From Pontiellaceae bacterium (lineage in GTDB: Bacteria > Verrucomicrobiota > Kiritimatiellia > Kiritimatiellales > Tichowtungiaceae), in contig JAOZMR010000003.1 of the NCBI GenBank assembly GCA_029934215.1, forward strand, positions 1 through 30,278: a DNA stretch of 30,278 nt. The letters are read 5' to 3'. Below the pieces are notes generated by a model, which ran no database searches, was not told the DNA's origin, and saw nothing but the letters and a program-made list of their open reading frames with translations. Below, piece after piece: positions 1 to 8,100 of this stretch (positions within the stretch are counted from its first letter, which is position 1; each line of letters begins with the position of its first letter). Both the position numbers and the translations under genes were made by a program.

Positions 1-90
1 GATAATGATGAATTGCCCCAGAGCATAGCGTTTTCAATGGGTCGCGGCACTAGCAGGATGAATTGGGGGTTTGCATGAGGTCTGATTGGT
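1..90. other. 3' flank of the operon, no gene recognised
   Basis: This stretch lies downstream of the last minus-strand gene and reaches the window edge. I see no stem-loop followed by a T-run on the minus strand, so I cannot place a terminator, and the operon may continue outside the window. A minus-strand ATG at 26-24 opens a frame that stays open to the edge, but it has no Shine-Dalgarno sequence and is too short to judge. Confidence 0.4.
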
Positions 91-1632
91 TTAAGGAAGA
101 GCTGCTCGTAAGCGGAAGTATCCTTGCTTTGCTGTTGTGTGATCGGTTCGACGGTAGCGTGCCGCTCCGTCGGGTGCTCCTGGTGCGGTTTCGGCAGTTG
201 TCCAGTTGCCGGCGGCGAGGTCGTCTGCTGTGATGACGTCGATGGTGATGTGTCCAATGGAGTCTAGCGCTCGGATTGCTGTTTCGGCGACGGGTCCGTC
301 GTCTGTGTTTTTCATGACTAATAGCTTTCCGTTGATCCGGTTTTCGCCGTATGCAAATTCTAGCCCGTTCGGAATTCCGTTACTATTGTGGTCGAGTTTG
401 AACTGTATGTCGGTGTCGGTGGAGAGTCCTCGGCGTTCGAGCCATGCTTGAAATCCGTAGAGATCTATGATTGCGGGGTCGTGTTCGTAGGCGCCCATGT
501 CAACGGAAGTGCCTTGCTGGCGTGGGTTGTTGTTTAGATCGGTTCCGGTCGAGGCGCTGTTTGTGCCGCTGTCTACACAGGGTGAGTAGGATAGTAGTGT
601 GTAGTTTCCATTTTCTGCTGCGCGAAAGAATGGAACGTCGGTGATGTTTCCTTCGCCTTCTGCGAGTGGAATAGCGCGTGAATATCGCAGGGTGCTGCTT
701 TCGTAATCTGCTCCGGTTACGGCTGTGTTTTCGAAGAAGATCGAGTTTGTTGTTGCTCCGTTGTGTAGTCCGCCACCTGCTGTTTGTGCTGCGTTTCTGA
801 TGAGTGTGCAGTTTATGAGTGTGCTTTTATTTGCTCCGCCGCCGGTTTGGCTGGCTGTATTTTCGATAAGTAGTGAGTTTACGACGGTGGTCTCGTACGC
901 TCCTCCTCCAAAGACTGCTTGGTTGGATCGAAAGGTGGTGCGGTCAGCGGTGCCGTTGTAGCTTCCGCCGCCTTGTGATGTCGCGGTGTTGTTGGAGATG
1001 TTGCATCCATTTAGTGTGGTGTATGCGGATGCTCCGCCATTCGCCGCGTTGTTGCCGTCGAAGCGGCAGTTGTTTGCGGTTCCGCGCAAGATGGCGCCGC
1101 CGTTTTTGCCGGCGGTGTTGTTGCTGAATATGCAGTTTGTGGCGATGAGTATGGCGTCGGCTGACGATGCGGCAGCTAGTGCTCCTCCGTTTACGGAGCT
1201 TCGGTTTCCGGTGATGATGCAGTCTTGAACGGTTAACCTGCCCTCTTGCACATGTATAGCGCCGCCATCTGTTGTGCTGTTCCCGTTCCGAAGGGTGAGC
1301 TGTTTGAAAACAACTGGATTGGTGACGCCCAATTCTTCTAAGATATTGATCTGAGCAATGCGGTTGGTGGCGATTGGCTGAATGATTACAGTTTCGGCAT
1401 CGCTTCCTTGAATGGTCACTGCATAGCTTCTTATGGTTAGTTCAGGCTCATTGTATATGCCTGGCTCGAGCAGAAGTGTATCGTTGTCTTGTGCTAGCGC
1501 TTGAATCGCTGTTGTCAGATTTGTGAATACCACGCCTGTGACGGTGTTTGATACACGGTTTGCGGCTTGCAACGCCGGCGAAATGCAGAGGAGAAATATG
1601 AGACAGCAACGGGTGTAGGTTTTCATATTCAT
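91..1632 (-). CDS. Secreted Pmp-like right-handed beta-helix protein with D-x-GAYE motif and C-terminal YFRLRA module
   Basis: This is a 513-residue exported protein, probably a surface or outer-membrane-associated adhesin or carbohydrate-binding helix; its ligand cannot be read from the sequence. Residues 1-23 form a signal peptide (LLCISPALQA, cleavage likely before ANRV). Residues about 24-345 are a right-handed beta-helix with eight Gly-Gly turns at regular spacing (GGAIHV, GGALAA, GGAILR, GGASAY, GGGSYN, GGGAYE, GGGANK, GGGLHN) alternating with NCIFSNNTA-like strands, the pattern of chlamydial polymorphic membrane proteins. DMGAYE at 379-383 is the usual end of 'choice-of-anchor Q' helices. 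An Asp/Asn-rich stretch (LDHNSNGIPNGLEFAYG, 413-429) and the terminal YFRLRA (505-510) form a C-terminal module typical of Verrucomicrobia and Kiritimatiellota exported proteins. The start overlaps the upstream stop (ATGA, 4 bases). AAAGGA at 1641-1646 sits 8 bases before this ATG and supports it over the in-frame ATG at residue 3. Confidence 0.88.
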   Translation of the reverse strand: MNMKTYTRCCLIFLLCISPALQAANRVSNTVTGVVFTNLTTAIQALAQDNDTLLLEPGIYNEPELTIRSYAVTIQGSDAETVIIQPIATNRIAQINILEELGVTNPVVFKQLTLRNGNSTTDGGAIHVQEGRLTVQDCIITGNRSSVNGGALAAASSADAILIATNCIFSNNTAGKNGGAILRGTANNCRFDGNNAANGGASAYTTLNGCNISNNTATSQGGGSYNGTADRTTFRSNQAVFGGGAYETTVVNSLLIENTASQTGGGANKSTLINCTLIRNAAQTAGGGLHNGATTNSIFFENTAVTGADYESSTLRYSRAIPLAEGEGNITDVPFFRAAENGNYTLLSYSPCVDSGTNSASTGTDLNNNPRQQGTSVDMGAYEHDPAIIDLYGFQAWLERRGLSTDTDIQFKLDHNSNGIPNGLEFAYGENRINGKLLVMKNTDDGPVAETAIRALDSIGHITIDVITADDLAAGNWTTAETAPGAPDGAARYRRTDHTTAKQGYFRLRAALP

Positions 1633-2627
1633 GGTTTGGTTCCTTTTTCGTGTGCGGTGTTTAGGCTTCTCACTGGAATTTCTATGATTGGACTCATCGG
1701 ATGGTCGGTGGCGATTCTGATCAGTGCGTTGGCGAAGTTCGTTTGTTCGGGTTTGATTTGAACCGTTATCTCTACGGTGTTTTCTGTTTTGTGAACAAAA
1801 AGCTGTAATGCGGGGTCGGTTGATTCGACGGAGCGGATTTCAAATGGTTCGTTGAATACGGATCGAAGTGTAATGCGTGCGTTTAGGGCGGTTCCACGGG
1901 TAAAGCTTAGCGATTTTGGGTGTACGGAAAATGGGAGGGAAATTGTTCCAATGCATGGAATAAATACGATTGGCATGTCTGGATGATCCGTCAGAATTGG
2001 AATGTCGCTGGAAAACGGTCCAGGTTTGTCGGCGGGCAAAATGATGCCGATTTCATGTCGCAGGGCGGGTTTATCGGTGATGAATGTGGCTTCTAGTTGT
2101 CCTTGTTGCTGACCAGGTTTAAGCGAGAAAGGAGCATCTTGCGTCACGACTTCAATGCGACCTGTCTGGCAGGTTCCGAGCGCAACGAGTCCAAAATCGA
2201 TCCGTTCGGGTTCGCACATGATCGGTGAGGTGATTGTACCTTGAATGAAGAGAGTCAGAAAACGCATTTTTTTGTCGCCGCGTTCGCGATATCCGATGAG
2301 CAACTCGCGATCCTGTCTTCCTCGTTCATTTTCGAAAGTGAAGAAAACGGGAAATGCAATAGATTTCCCGGATTGAACTTTTCGAAGTTGTAAATCGGCG
2401 ATTAGGCAGTCGCAGGATGGATCTATCGAAACGATTTCGACTGATTTATCCCCTGTGTTGTGTAGCGAAAAAAAGCATTCAGCTCCGATATCGGTCTGCG
2501 GCAGTTTCCCGAAATCGAACATTGCGGGAGATCCTGTCAACGCGGCGTTCGCGTTGAAAACGAAAAACCCGGTTAATAGCAAACCAATGCCAACGTGCTT
2601 TTTAAGGATGGATGCTACGGATTCCAT
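1629..2627 (-). CDS. Secreted DUF1573-domain protein (Ig-like repeats)
   Basis: This 332-residue exported protein is built from three Ig-like (HYDIN/ASPM-type) beta-sandwiches. Residues 1-28 are a signal peptide ending NANA. Residues about 35-130 match DUF1573: DFGKLPQTD, then FSLHNTGDKSVEIVSIDPSCDC (split here as FSLHNTGDKS and SIDPSCDC), carrying the family's paired cysteines at 72 and 74. A second sandwich starts near 136 (EPERIDFGLVALG) and a third near 232 (HPKSLSFTRG), each opening with the same F-G or F-x-x-G pattern. The family has no established catalytic activity; such domains act as scaffolds in exported proteins. The start lies 8 bases after the upstream stop and has no recognisable Shine-Dalgarno sequence (AAAAGATAATACGAAAT precedes ATG), so re-initiation after the upstream gene is the likely mode. 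The signal peptide supports this start. The 3' end overlaps the next gene by ATGA. Confidence 0.87.
   Translation of the reverse strand: MESVASILKKHVGIGLLLTGFFVFNANAALTGSPAMFDFGKLPQTDIGAECFFSLHNTGDKSVEIVSIDPSCDCLIADLQLRKVQSGKSIAFPVFFTFENERGRQDRELLIGYRERGDKKMRFLTLFIQGTITSPIMCEPERIDFGLVALGTCQTGRIEVVTQDAPFSLKPGQQQGQLEATFITDKPALRHEIGIILPADKPGPFSSDIPILTDHPDMPIVFIPCIGTISLPFSVHPKSLSFTRGTALNARITLRSVFNEPFEIRSVESTDPALQLFVHKTENTVEITVQIKPEQTNFANALIRIATDHPMSPIIEIPVRSLNTAHEKGTKP
1641..1646 (-). promoter_or_regulatory. Shine-Dalgarno site of the beta-helix gene
   Basis: The minus strand reads AAAGGA, 8 bases before the ATG at 1632. It lies inside the end of the upstream DUF1573 gene. With the ATGA overlap it allows both direct initiation and coupled re-initiation. 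Confidence 0.6.
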
Positions 2628-2635
2628 ATTTCGTA

Positions 2636-4222
2636 TTATCTTTTAGCACGGATACGGAAGAACATCGCTTTTTGTCCGTTTACTTGCAATGTGCATTCAC
2701 CTACGGTTTCGGTCGGCGGAAGATTAGTGTGAACTGCCACCCAATTGGTCGTGCTCAGATTTCCGCTTAATGCCTCAACGATCTGGCTTGCCTCGCGTCC
2801 GCCCTGCCAAACAAGTCGGACTTGGCCGATGTCTGCGTTTGGCTCGATGGCTGTGATTTCAAACTTGGAATCTGGATCGGTTGGATGAGTGTCGGCAATC
2901 CATTCTTGTTTTGTGCTGAAACCGTCGCGATCGAGGTCGGCATTCGGGTTGCGATCGGTGCCGCTGAGTCCGATTTCCGTCAGCCACCATTCCGGCATTC
3001 CGCCGCCGCCTGGAACAAGAACCGGATCAAAGAGAGCCTGAAGGGTGGAGGGAGTGGTCAAACTGAATGTGGTTAGCTGATTGCTGCCGCTACCCGAGCC
3101 GCTCCATCCGGCGAACGTCCATTCTTCGTCTGGAGTGACGGTTCCGCTTAGTTGCGAGCCCGCTTTATACCAGCCGCTGGAAAGGTCGACATTTCCGTGA
3201 TCGGCAACGACTTCTAGCCAAAGGTTTGTGCGCCAATTCCAGTTTAGTGTGGAGTCGGTATTTAGAGTGAACGCAAACTCCGTAGATCGTCCGTTGAGCG
3301 GAACACTACCGCTACCCGACCATCCGTAGCAGAGTCTTTGTATTCCGTTGGAGGTGACTGTGGATTCTGCGACTTGACACTCGATGCGATTGCCTGCGAA
3401 CAAAAAGGTTTCGCCAGACGGCGGAAAGCTGATGCCGTCGAGCGCCGATGCGACCAACAGTTGAAGTAGAGGAGTCAGCTCGTTAGAAAGAGCCGCAACA
3501 TCTGCGCGTACCGCAGGCGGCGAAAAAAGAATCGTTTTTTCAGCGACTGGCGTGCCCGCTTTACCGTAGAGACGGAGGATCAGAGGTGTTCCTGATTCTG
3601 GCTCGAGCATGGACCCGTCCAATGCTTGGAAGTTTGCGAGATTGAAATATAGCTCTTTTTCCGTTGGAACGCTATCTCCACAAATGCTTAGCAACGGTGC
3701 CGCAGCGTTCGAGATGCTCAGTGTTCCGATCCACCCAGCGCCAGCACGATCGATATCGGTGATCATTTGCTGAGCTGTATTTCGCCATTCGCCAGCGGGC
3801 AAGGTTTGCACGCGTACGAGTTCTCCTTCAGGCAATTGGTTTTCATCAAAGACGAGGCGAACATGATACGCTGTGTCGGCAGAAGCATTTTCCACGCGGA
3901 AAAGAGAATTACCTGCGGCGGTGATGGCACTGCGCAATTGGCGGTCGGCGCTGCGTCGCGCATAGGCATCGCCTTCTGTGCTACCGAGTATCGGCTGTTT
4001 ATCAATCCGCAAGGAAGTTGCAGGCAACGTTCCATCCTCGTCGAGAAAAATTTGAAGCTCGGCTGTGGCAGGGGGTTCTGCTGTGCGCAACAGTACATCA
4101 AAACTTCGCGATCCAAGATTTGCAACCACATATTCGGCAGCATAGGTCGAAAGGATAGGTAGACTCATGGCTCCCAAAAGCAGGAGAGTGATTTGTCTGA
4201 TTTTATTTTTTTTGCAGTTCAT
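2636..4222 (-). CDS. Secreted protein with FN3-like N terminus, InlB-like repeats, TSP3-like calcium stretch and FFRIRA C terminus
   Basis: This 528-residue exported protein has no visible catalytic motif and reads as a surface or binding protein. Residues 1-28 are a signal peptide (ITLLLLGAMSLPILSTYA). Residues 30-142 look like one FN3-type sandwich (FDVLLRTAEP through TAYHVRLVF). Residues about 143-270 are not recognised. Residues 275-400 hold two divergent InlB B-repeat/beta-grasp-like units, each with a G-W-S-G-S-G motif (CYGWSGSGS, FAGWSGSGS), the second ending TLQALFDP. After a short Gly linker (PGGGG), NPNADLDRDGFSTKQEWIADTHPTDPDSK (about 425-453; key Asp at 429, 431, 433) is a bacterial TSP3-like calcium-binding stretch. 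The last 75 residues form the beta-sandwich common in PVC bacteria, ending MFFRIRAKR. The start overlaps the rhodanese-like gene by ATGA, with GAAGGG at 4231-4236, 8 bases upstream, as a modest ribosome site. It was probably anchored or sorted through its C-terminal module, but that is inference. Confidence 0.87.
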   Translation of the reverse strand: MNCKKNKIRQITLLLLGAMSLPILSTYAAEYVVANLGSRSFDVLLRTAEPPATAELQIFLDEDGTLPATSLRIDKQPILGSTEGDAYARRSADRQLRSAITAAGNSLFRVENASADTAYHVRLVFDENQLPEGELVRVQTLPAGEWRNTAQQMITDIDRAGAGWIGTLSISNAAAPLLSICGDSVPTEKELYFNLANFQALDGSMLEPESGTPLILRLYGKAGTPVAEKTILFSPPAVRADVAALSNELTPLLQLLVASALDGISFPPSGETFLFAGNRIECQVAESTVTSNGIQRLCYGWSGSGSVPLNGRSTEFAFTLNTDSTLNWNWRTNLWLEVVADHGNVDLSSGWYKAGSQLSGTVTPDEEWTFAGWSGSGSGSNQLTTFSLTTPSTLQALFDPVLVPGGGGMPEWWLTEIGLSGTDRNPNADLDRDGFSTKQEWIADTHPTDPDSKFEITAIEPNADIGQVRLVWQGGREASQIVEALSGNLSTTNWVAVHTNLPPTETVGECTLQVNGQKAMFFRIRAKR

Positions 4223-5100
4223 CGGGATTTCCCTTCATCAGATATAACGGCATTGTTTGCTCCGAGTGGCATGGACTGGCCTGCGAGACCGTTGCTTGGA
4301 CCGCGCCGCACCAGTCCGGCTTTTCCGCGCCGCTTAATAATGGTTTCGCCTCCAGCAAGAATCGTGACGCGCGAATGCCCAGCCGCCTTTAATTTGAGTG
4401 CCGTTTTTGCAGCCGACCCGTCACCGGAATCGATCAGCACATAAAGGGGTGACGGAGCGCCGGAAGCGGCAGACAATGCTTTGGAGCTGTTTCGGCGATC
4501 TTTTTCTCCAATATTTGGAAGATTTCGTGATATACGGAAACTCGGCAGCTCGCTACCGAGATCAACGTTTTCGGCAAAGAGCAAGTCATCTTGCGTAGCG
4601 GATGATTTGGAAGCTTTCGTCTTCGCCGGTTGCTCCGGGCGCAGATCGATCACGACAATATCGTCGGCATTTGCTGTCATAGGACCTGTGAGTTGCTGAT
4701 AGCTTGTGTAGCTTACCAAGATCGATTTCAGACCAGACGGCTCATCAGTCTGACCATGAATATCGCACCAACCCGCGTATCCACCAGCCAGTCGGTCCGC
4801 CTGCACCTTACCGGACTTTTCTACAGCCATCGCAGCGGCAGCTTCTCCGGCAATATCAGCGCCTAATCCATCATCAAAAAAGACGACGGAACCAGAAAAC
4901 GGTTTTTCAAGTGCCTCACGCAGTGGCATATTCATGGCGTTTGGAAGAGATCCAGCAAGAAATGCAGCGCGAGAGCGCAGATCAATCAGAATCGGCGGAT
5001 TTTCTGACAGAAGTTGTCGGTTTAGTTGCGCAGGAGATATCGCGTTTGCAGCACCGGCAAGCAGTGCGGCACAGAGCAATATAGAGTATATTTTTTTCAT
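4219..5100 (-). CDS. Secreted tandem rhodanese-like protein lacking active-site cysteines
   Basis: This 293-residue exported protein carries two rhodanese folds. Residues 1-20 are a signal peptide (cleavage after ANA). The first domain, about 22-115, shows PILIDLRSRAAF, a GSLPNAMNMP strand-turn that matches the family's GHIPGAINIP, and LAGGYAGW. The second, about 126-262, shows IVVIDLRP and VTILAGG, with a roughly 60-residue low-complexity insert (155-215) between its first strand and its core. In active rhodaneses the catalytic Cys opens the loop after the central strand (C-x-x-G-x-R). Here the loops read FFDDGLGADIAG (74-85) and LIDSGDGSAAKTA (222-234), with no Cys. The only cysteines are C10 in the signal peptide and C112 just after the GGYAGW turn. 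It is therefore probably a non-catalytic binding or scaffold protein, not a sulfurtransferase. AAAGG at 5107-5111 lies 6 bases before the ATG, and the gap to the upstream gene is 25 bases. Confidence 0.85.
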   Translation of the reverse strand: MKKIYSILLCAALLAGAANAISPAQLNRQLLSENPPILIDLRSRAAFLAGSLPNAMNMPLREALEKPFSGSVVFFDDGLGADIAGEAAAAMAVEKSGKVQADRLAGGYAGWCDIHGQTDEPSGLKSILVSYTSYQQLTGPMTANADDIVVIDLRPEQPAKTKASKSSATQDDLLFAENVDLGSELPSFRISRNLPNIGEKDRRNSSKALSAASGAPSPLYVLIDSGDGSAAKTALKLKAAGHSRVTILAGGETIIKRRGKAGLVRRGPSNGLAGQSMPLGANNAVISDEGKSR

Positions 5101-5125
5101 GAGATGCCTTTGCTGTTTTTAGTAA

Positions 5126-8100
5126 TTATTCCGGTTTCCATTGGCTTACACTCTCGTCCATATCGATGAAAATCACCGCAATGCGAGGGATTTCGAAATC
5201 GGCACCGATGCGTCGAGCTCCATCCATCTGCACGGTCAACCAGCGACCTGCTGATGGATCGTGCATACGCAACGCTCTGATTTTTTCTGGGCCAATCTGG
5301 CGGATCATATCGAAAGCCGAATAGCCAACCGGGAATCCGGAATAGGTCAAAACGCTGACGCCTTCTGGAAGATCGATGGGTTCGGATTCCGATGGACCGA
5401 AATCGATCAACTGTGCGCGATCGAAGCCGAGCCAGACAAACATTCCAGTATCGAGCGCGAAATCGTCTCCTTGAAGTTGTCCCGCCTGATCTCGCCATGC
5501 ACGTTTGACAACCATTTCCGGCCAGAGTTGCTCGTAGGCCAACACCTCGATCAGGTTTGCGGAAGTCCGCCAGTGTTCGAGAAGTTCGAAGGAGGTGGAT
5601 GCGCTCTCAAGCATATGCGTTGTGACGGGTACGGCATTGCGTTCGGCGTAGACTCCTCGGAGCGATGGTAGCGCACCGGAGATGATTCGGGTTCCTTTTG
5701 CAGTCTCATCCAGCCACGCAGTATGTCCGGTTAGCAACGCGGGAAACTCCTTGCGAGTGGCACTGCGAGTCATTGGAGCAGAACGTAACGACGCAAGATG
5801 GAGCAGGCGTAGATCGTTGATATCTGGGTTGAGTGAATTCTCTGCAAAGAATACCCACTGACCGTTGATTACTGGTGATGATTCATCATACGGGGTTTCC
5901 GTCAGACGTGTTTCACTACGGTTTCGAAGATCGAACGAATATAGATCCAGTTGCCCATTGCGATTATCTTGCCAAACCACGACCGGACCCGAGATGGATG
6001 GGCGATATTGCCCCGCAGGATTTTCGGTGATTCGCGTTGAATTACTGGTTTCAAGATCCTGAAGATATATTTCGCCGGGACCAACATCGCGCCAGTCCTG
6101 CCAGACGACACGATCTGTTTCGACTTGCGGATCAAGCTGATCGGTAGTTGTTGGATCGACAAAACGTTCTTCGCCTGAAATTAGATTTTTCGCGTACAAC
6201 TGATGTGGTGCTGAAACATTACGAACATCACGCCTTTGCCAAACCACCCAAGGCCAGTCGATCGATGGGTTGGTCTCATCGGTATCCGTCAATGCAGAAA
6301 GCACCTGCGTTATGCGGTTTGTATCGGTCAGATCGCTAGAATAAACCGCCCAGGTGCTGTCTTCCTGGCGTCCCTGCCAAACCACGTAGCGCCCGTCGGT
6401 TTTTGGACGATCTTGAGTGGTATCCGCTGAAGTGACGGCAAACGCTGGAGTATTCATTGCGACATTACGCGCCCAGACTTGCCACTGTTCTCCGGAGCGA
6501 TCAACCCAAACAACCCAGTCCCCTTTGCCGTGCATACGTTGCACCCCGCTTCCGGATGATGCCACTTCGGAATCTTCGCCACCGAGTTCCTCGACCTGCA
6601 CATAGGTTTTCGACCAGATCATCTGGTTCAGCGCGTTGCGAGCGGTTGCGCGGATTGTGTACCAGCCAGGATAAACCTGAATGTCGTCGTTGTTCTTGCC
6701 GTCCCAGGTGAAGTCCGAACCGACGTCGGCGAGCACGTCCGGCTCAGTGCTTCGAACTGGATTCGTGGTTGAGCAGTCGTATCCATAATGAAGATCATTA
6801 TTCCACTGATACGAAACATACCCATCGTTCGTATGCACGCCGTTCGGCAGATTTGGGAAGACCCGCAATTCATAAGCCGCATCGGTTAGGTTTGAAATGA
6901 CAATCGGTGTTCCGACAGGAGCTGAAGGTCGGATATAATTTCCATCGAGAGACCAACGATAGGTGCTGACCCCAGCCCCGTCGACTTGGAAGGTCACAGT
7001 ACGCTCCGAAGAAGGAAAGACAGGCATTGTGGTCAAATGCACCGTCGGAGAATCTGCAACAACCGTCCAAGAAGCCGTCAATGCTTCACTTTCATTCGGA
7101 TAATCACCGAGAGCAGAGCGAGCAATAACCTCCAGCAGGTAATCACCCGGAGTAATTGCATCAACTTGCAACGCACTTGCTCCTGCGGTGTCTTCGCTCC
7201 AGACGCCGCCATTCAGACGCCATTTATAGAACTCGACGGCTTCTCCCGAAACATTCAGCTCGAACACAGCGGGTAGAGTTGGAGAAGTCGGAACACCAGA
7301 AATGCGAGGCCACGCTTTAATTTCGCTGAAGATTTCGATCTGAACCGTTCGGGGCAATGGACCCGATGGCGCATTGAAGGTTATGCGGGTTTGACCGGGG
7401 CGAGCACTGGCCAGATCAGCAAGTAGCGAAATTGTCGATCGGTCGGAATTGAGCGTCAGAACGGTTCCGTCTTCTGCCGGATCCAAAACATGAACGACGG
7501 CGGATTTTACATCTTCCTCGTTCATTGCGGCATCGACTGCACGATAGAATATTGTAGTTGTTCCGAGCGGCAGAGAGAACGGATATGCCGGCAGCCAATC
7601 ATCTGCAGGATCTGTTTTATAGTAGATCGAAACTGGGCTTGCGTCTTCGGATAGGAAATATAACTGAGTCGTGCGGGTGATGTAGTTGGTTCCGTCGCGC
7701 AGGCTATGCTCGCCACTAAATTCAAGCGTTGTTTCCGGTGGACTCGTGTCGGATTGATCGACTTCATATGACATTTCATATTCAAGCGATCCCGCTGTGA
7801 CGATATCGAAAATATGTAGCTCATCTAGTCGCGTGTTGCCTTCCTTGAGGTAGCGAGTGGATGTCCAGTAGTTGTTGGAATTGATGCGCGTTCCGTCGGC
7901 TCGTAAAACTTCGCCAATTTTGCGTCGGTTCTGCGCAGGATCATTGATGCGTAGATAAACGGCGCCATCCGTCATAGACGTTCCGGTTATTTTCCACCCT
8001 CCGTTTGTAGCGATGATGCCTGTGTTGGAAACCAGATTGACTGGAAGAACATGGCCTTCGCTTTCGTAGAGAGCATCCGGAAGTTGGTCTGTATCGCGGT

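Noticed and set aside
3767..4162. A 131-residue plus-strand frame opposite the 528-residue protein
   Set aside because: It lies entirely within a well-supported minus-strand gene, lacks a ribosome site and domain, and is a shadow frame.
4219..5100. An active periplasmic sulfurtransferase linked to sulfated-polysaccharide use
   Set aside because: Both active-site cysteines are missing and no sulfatase or sulfur gene is present in the window.
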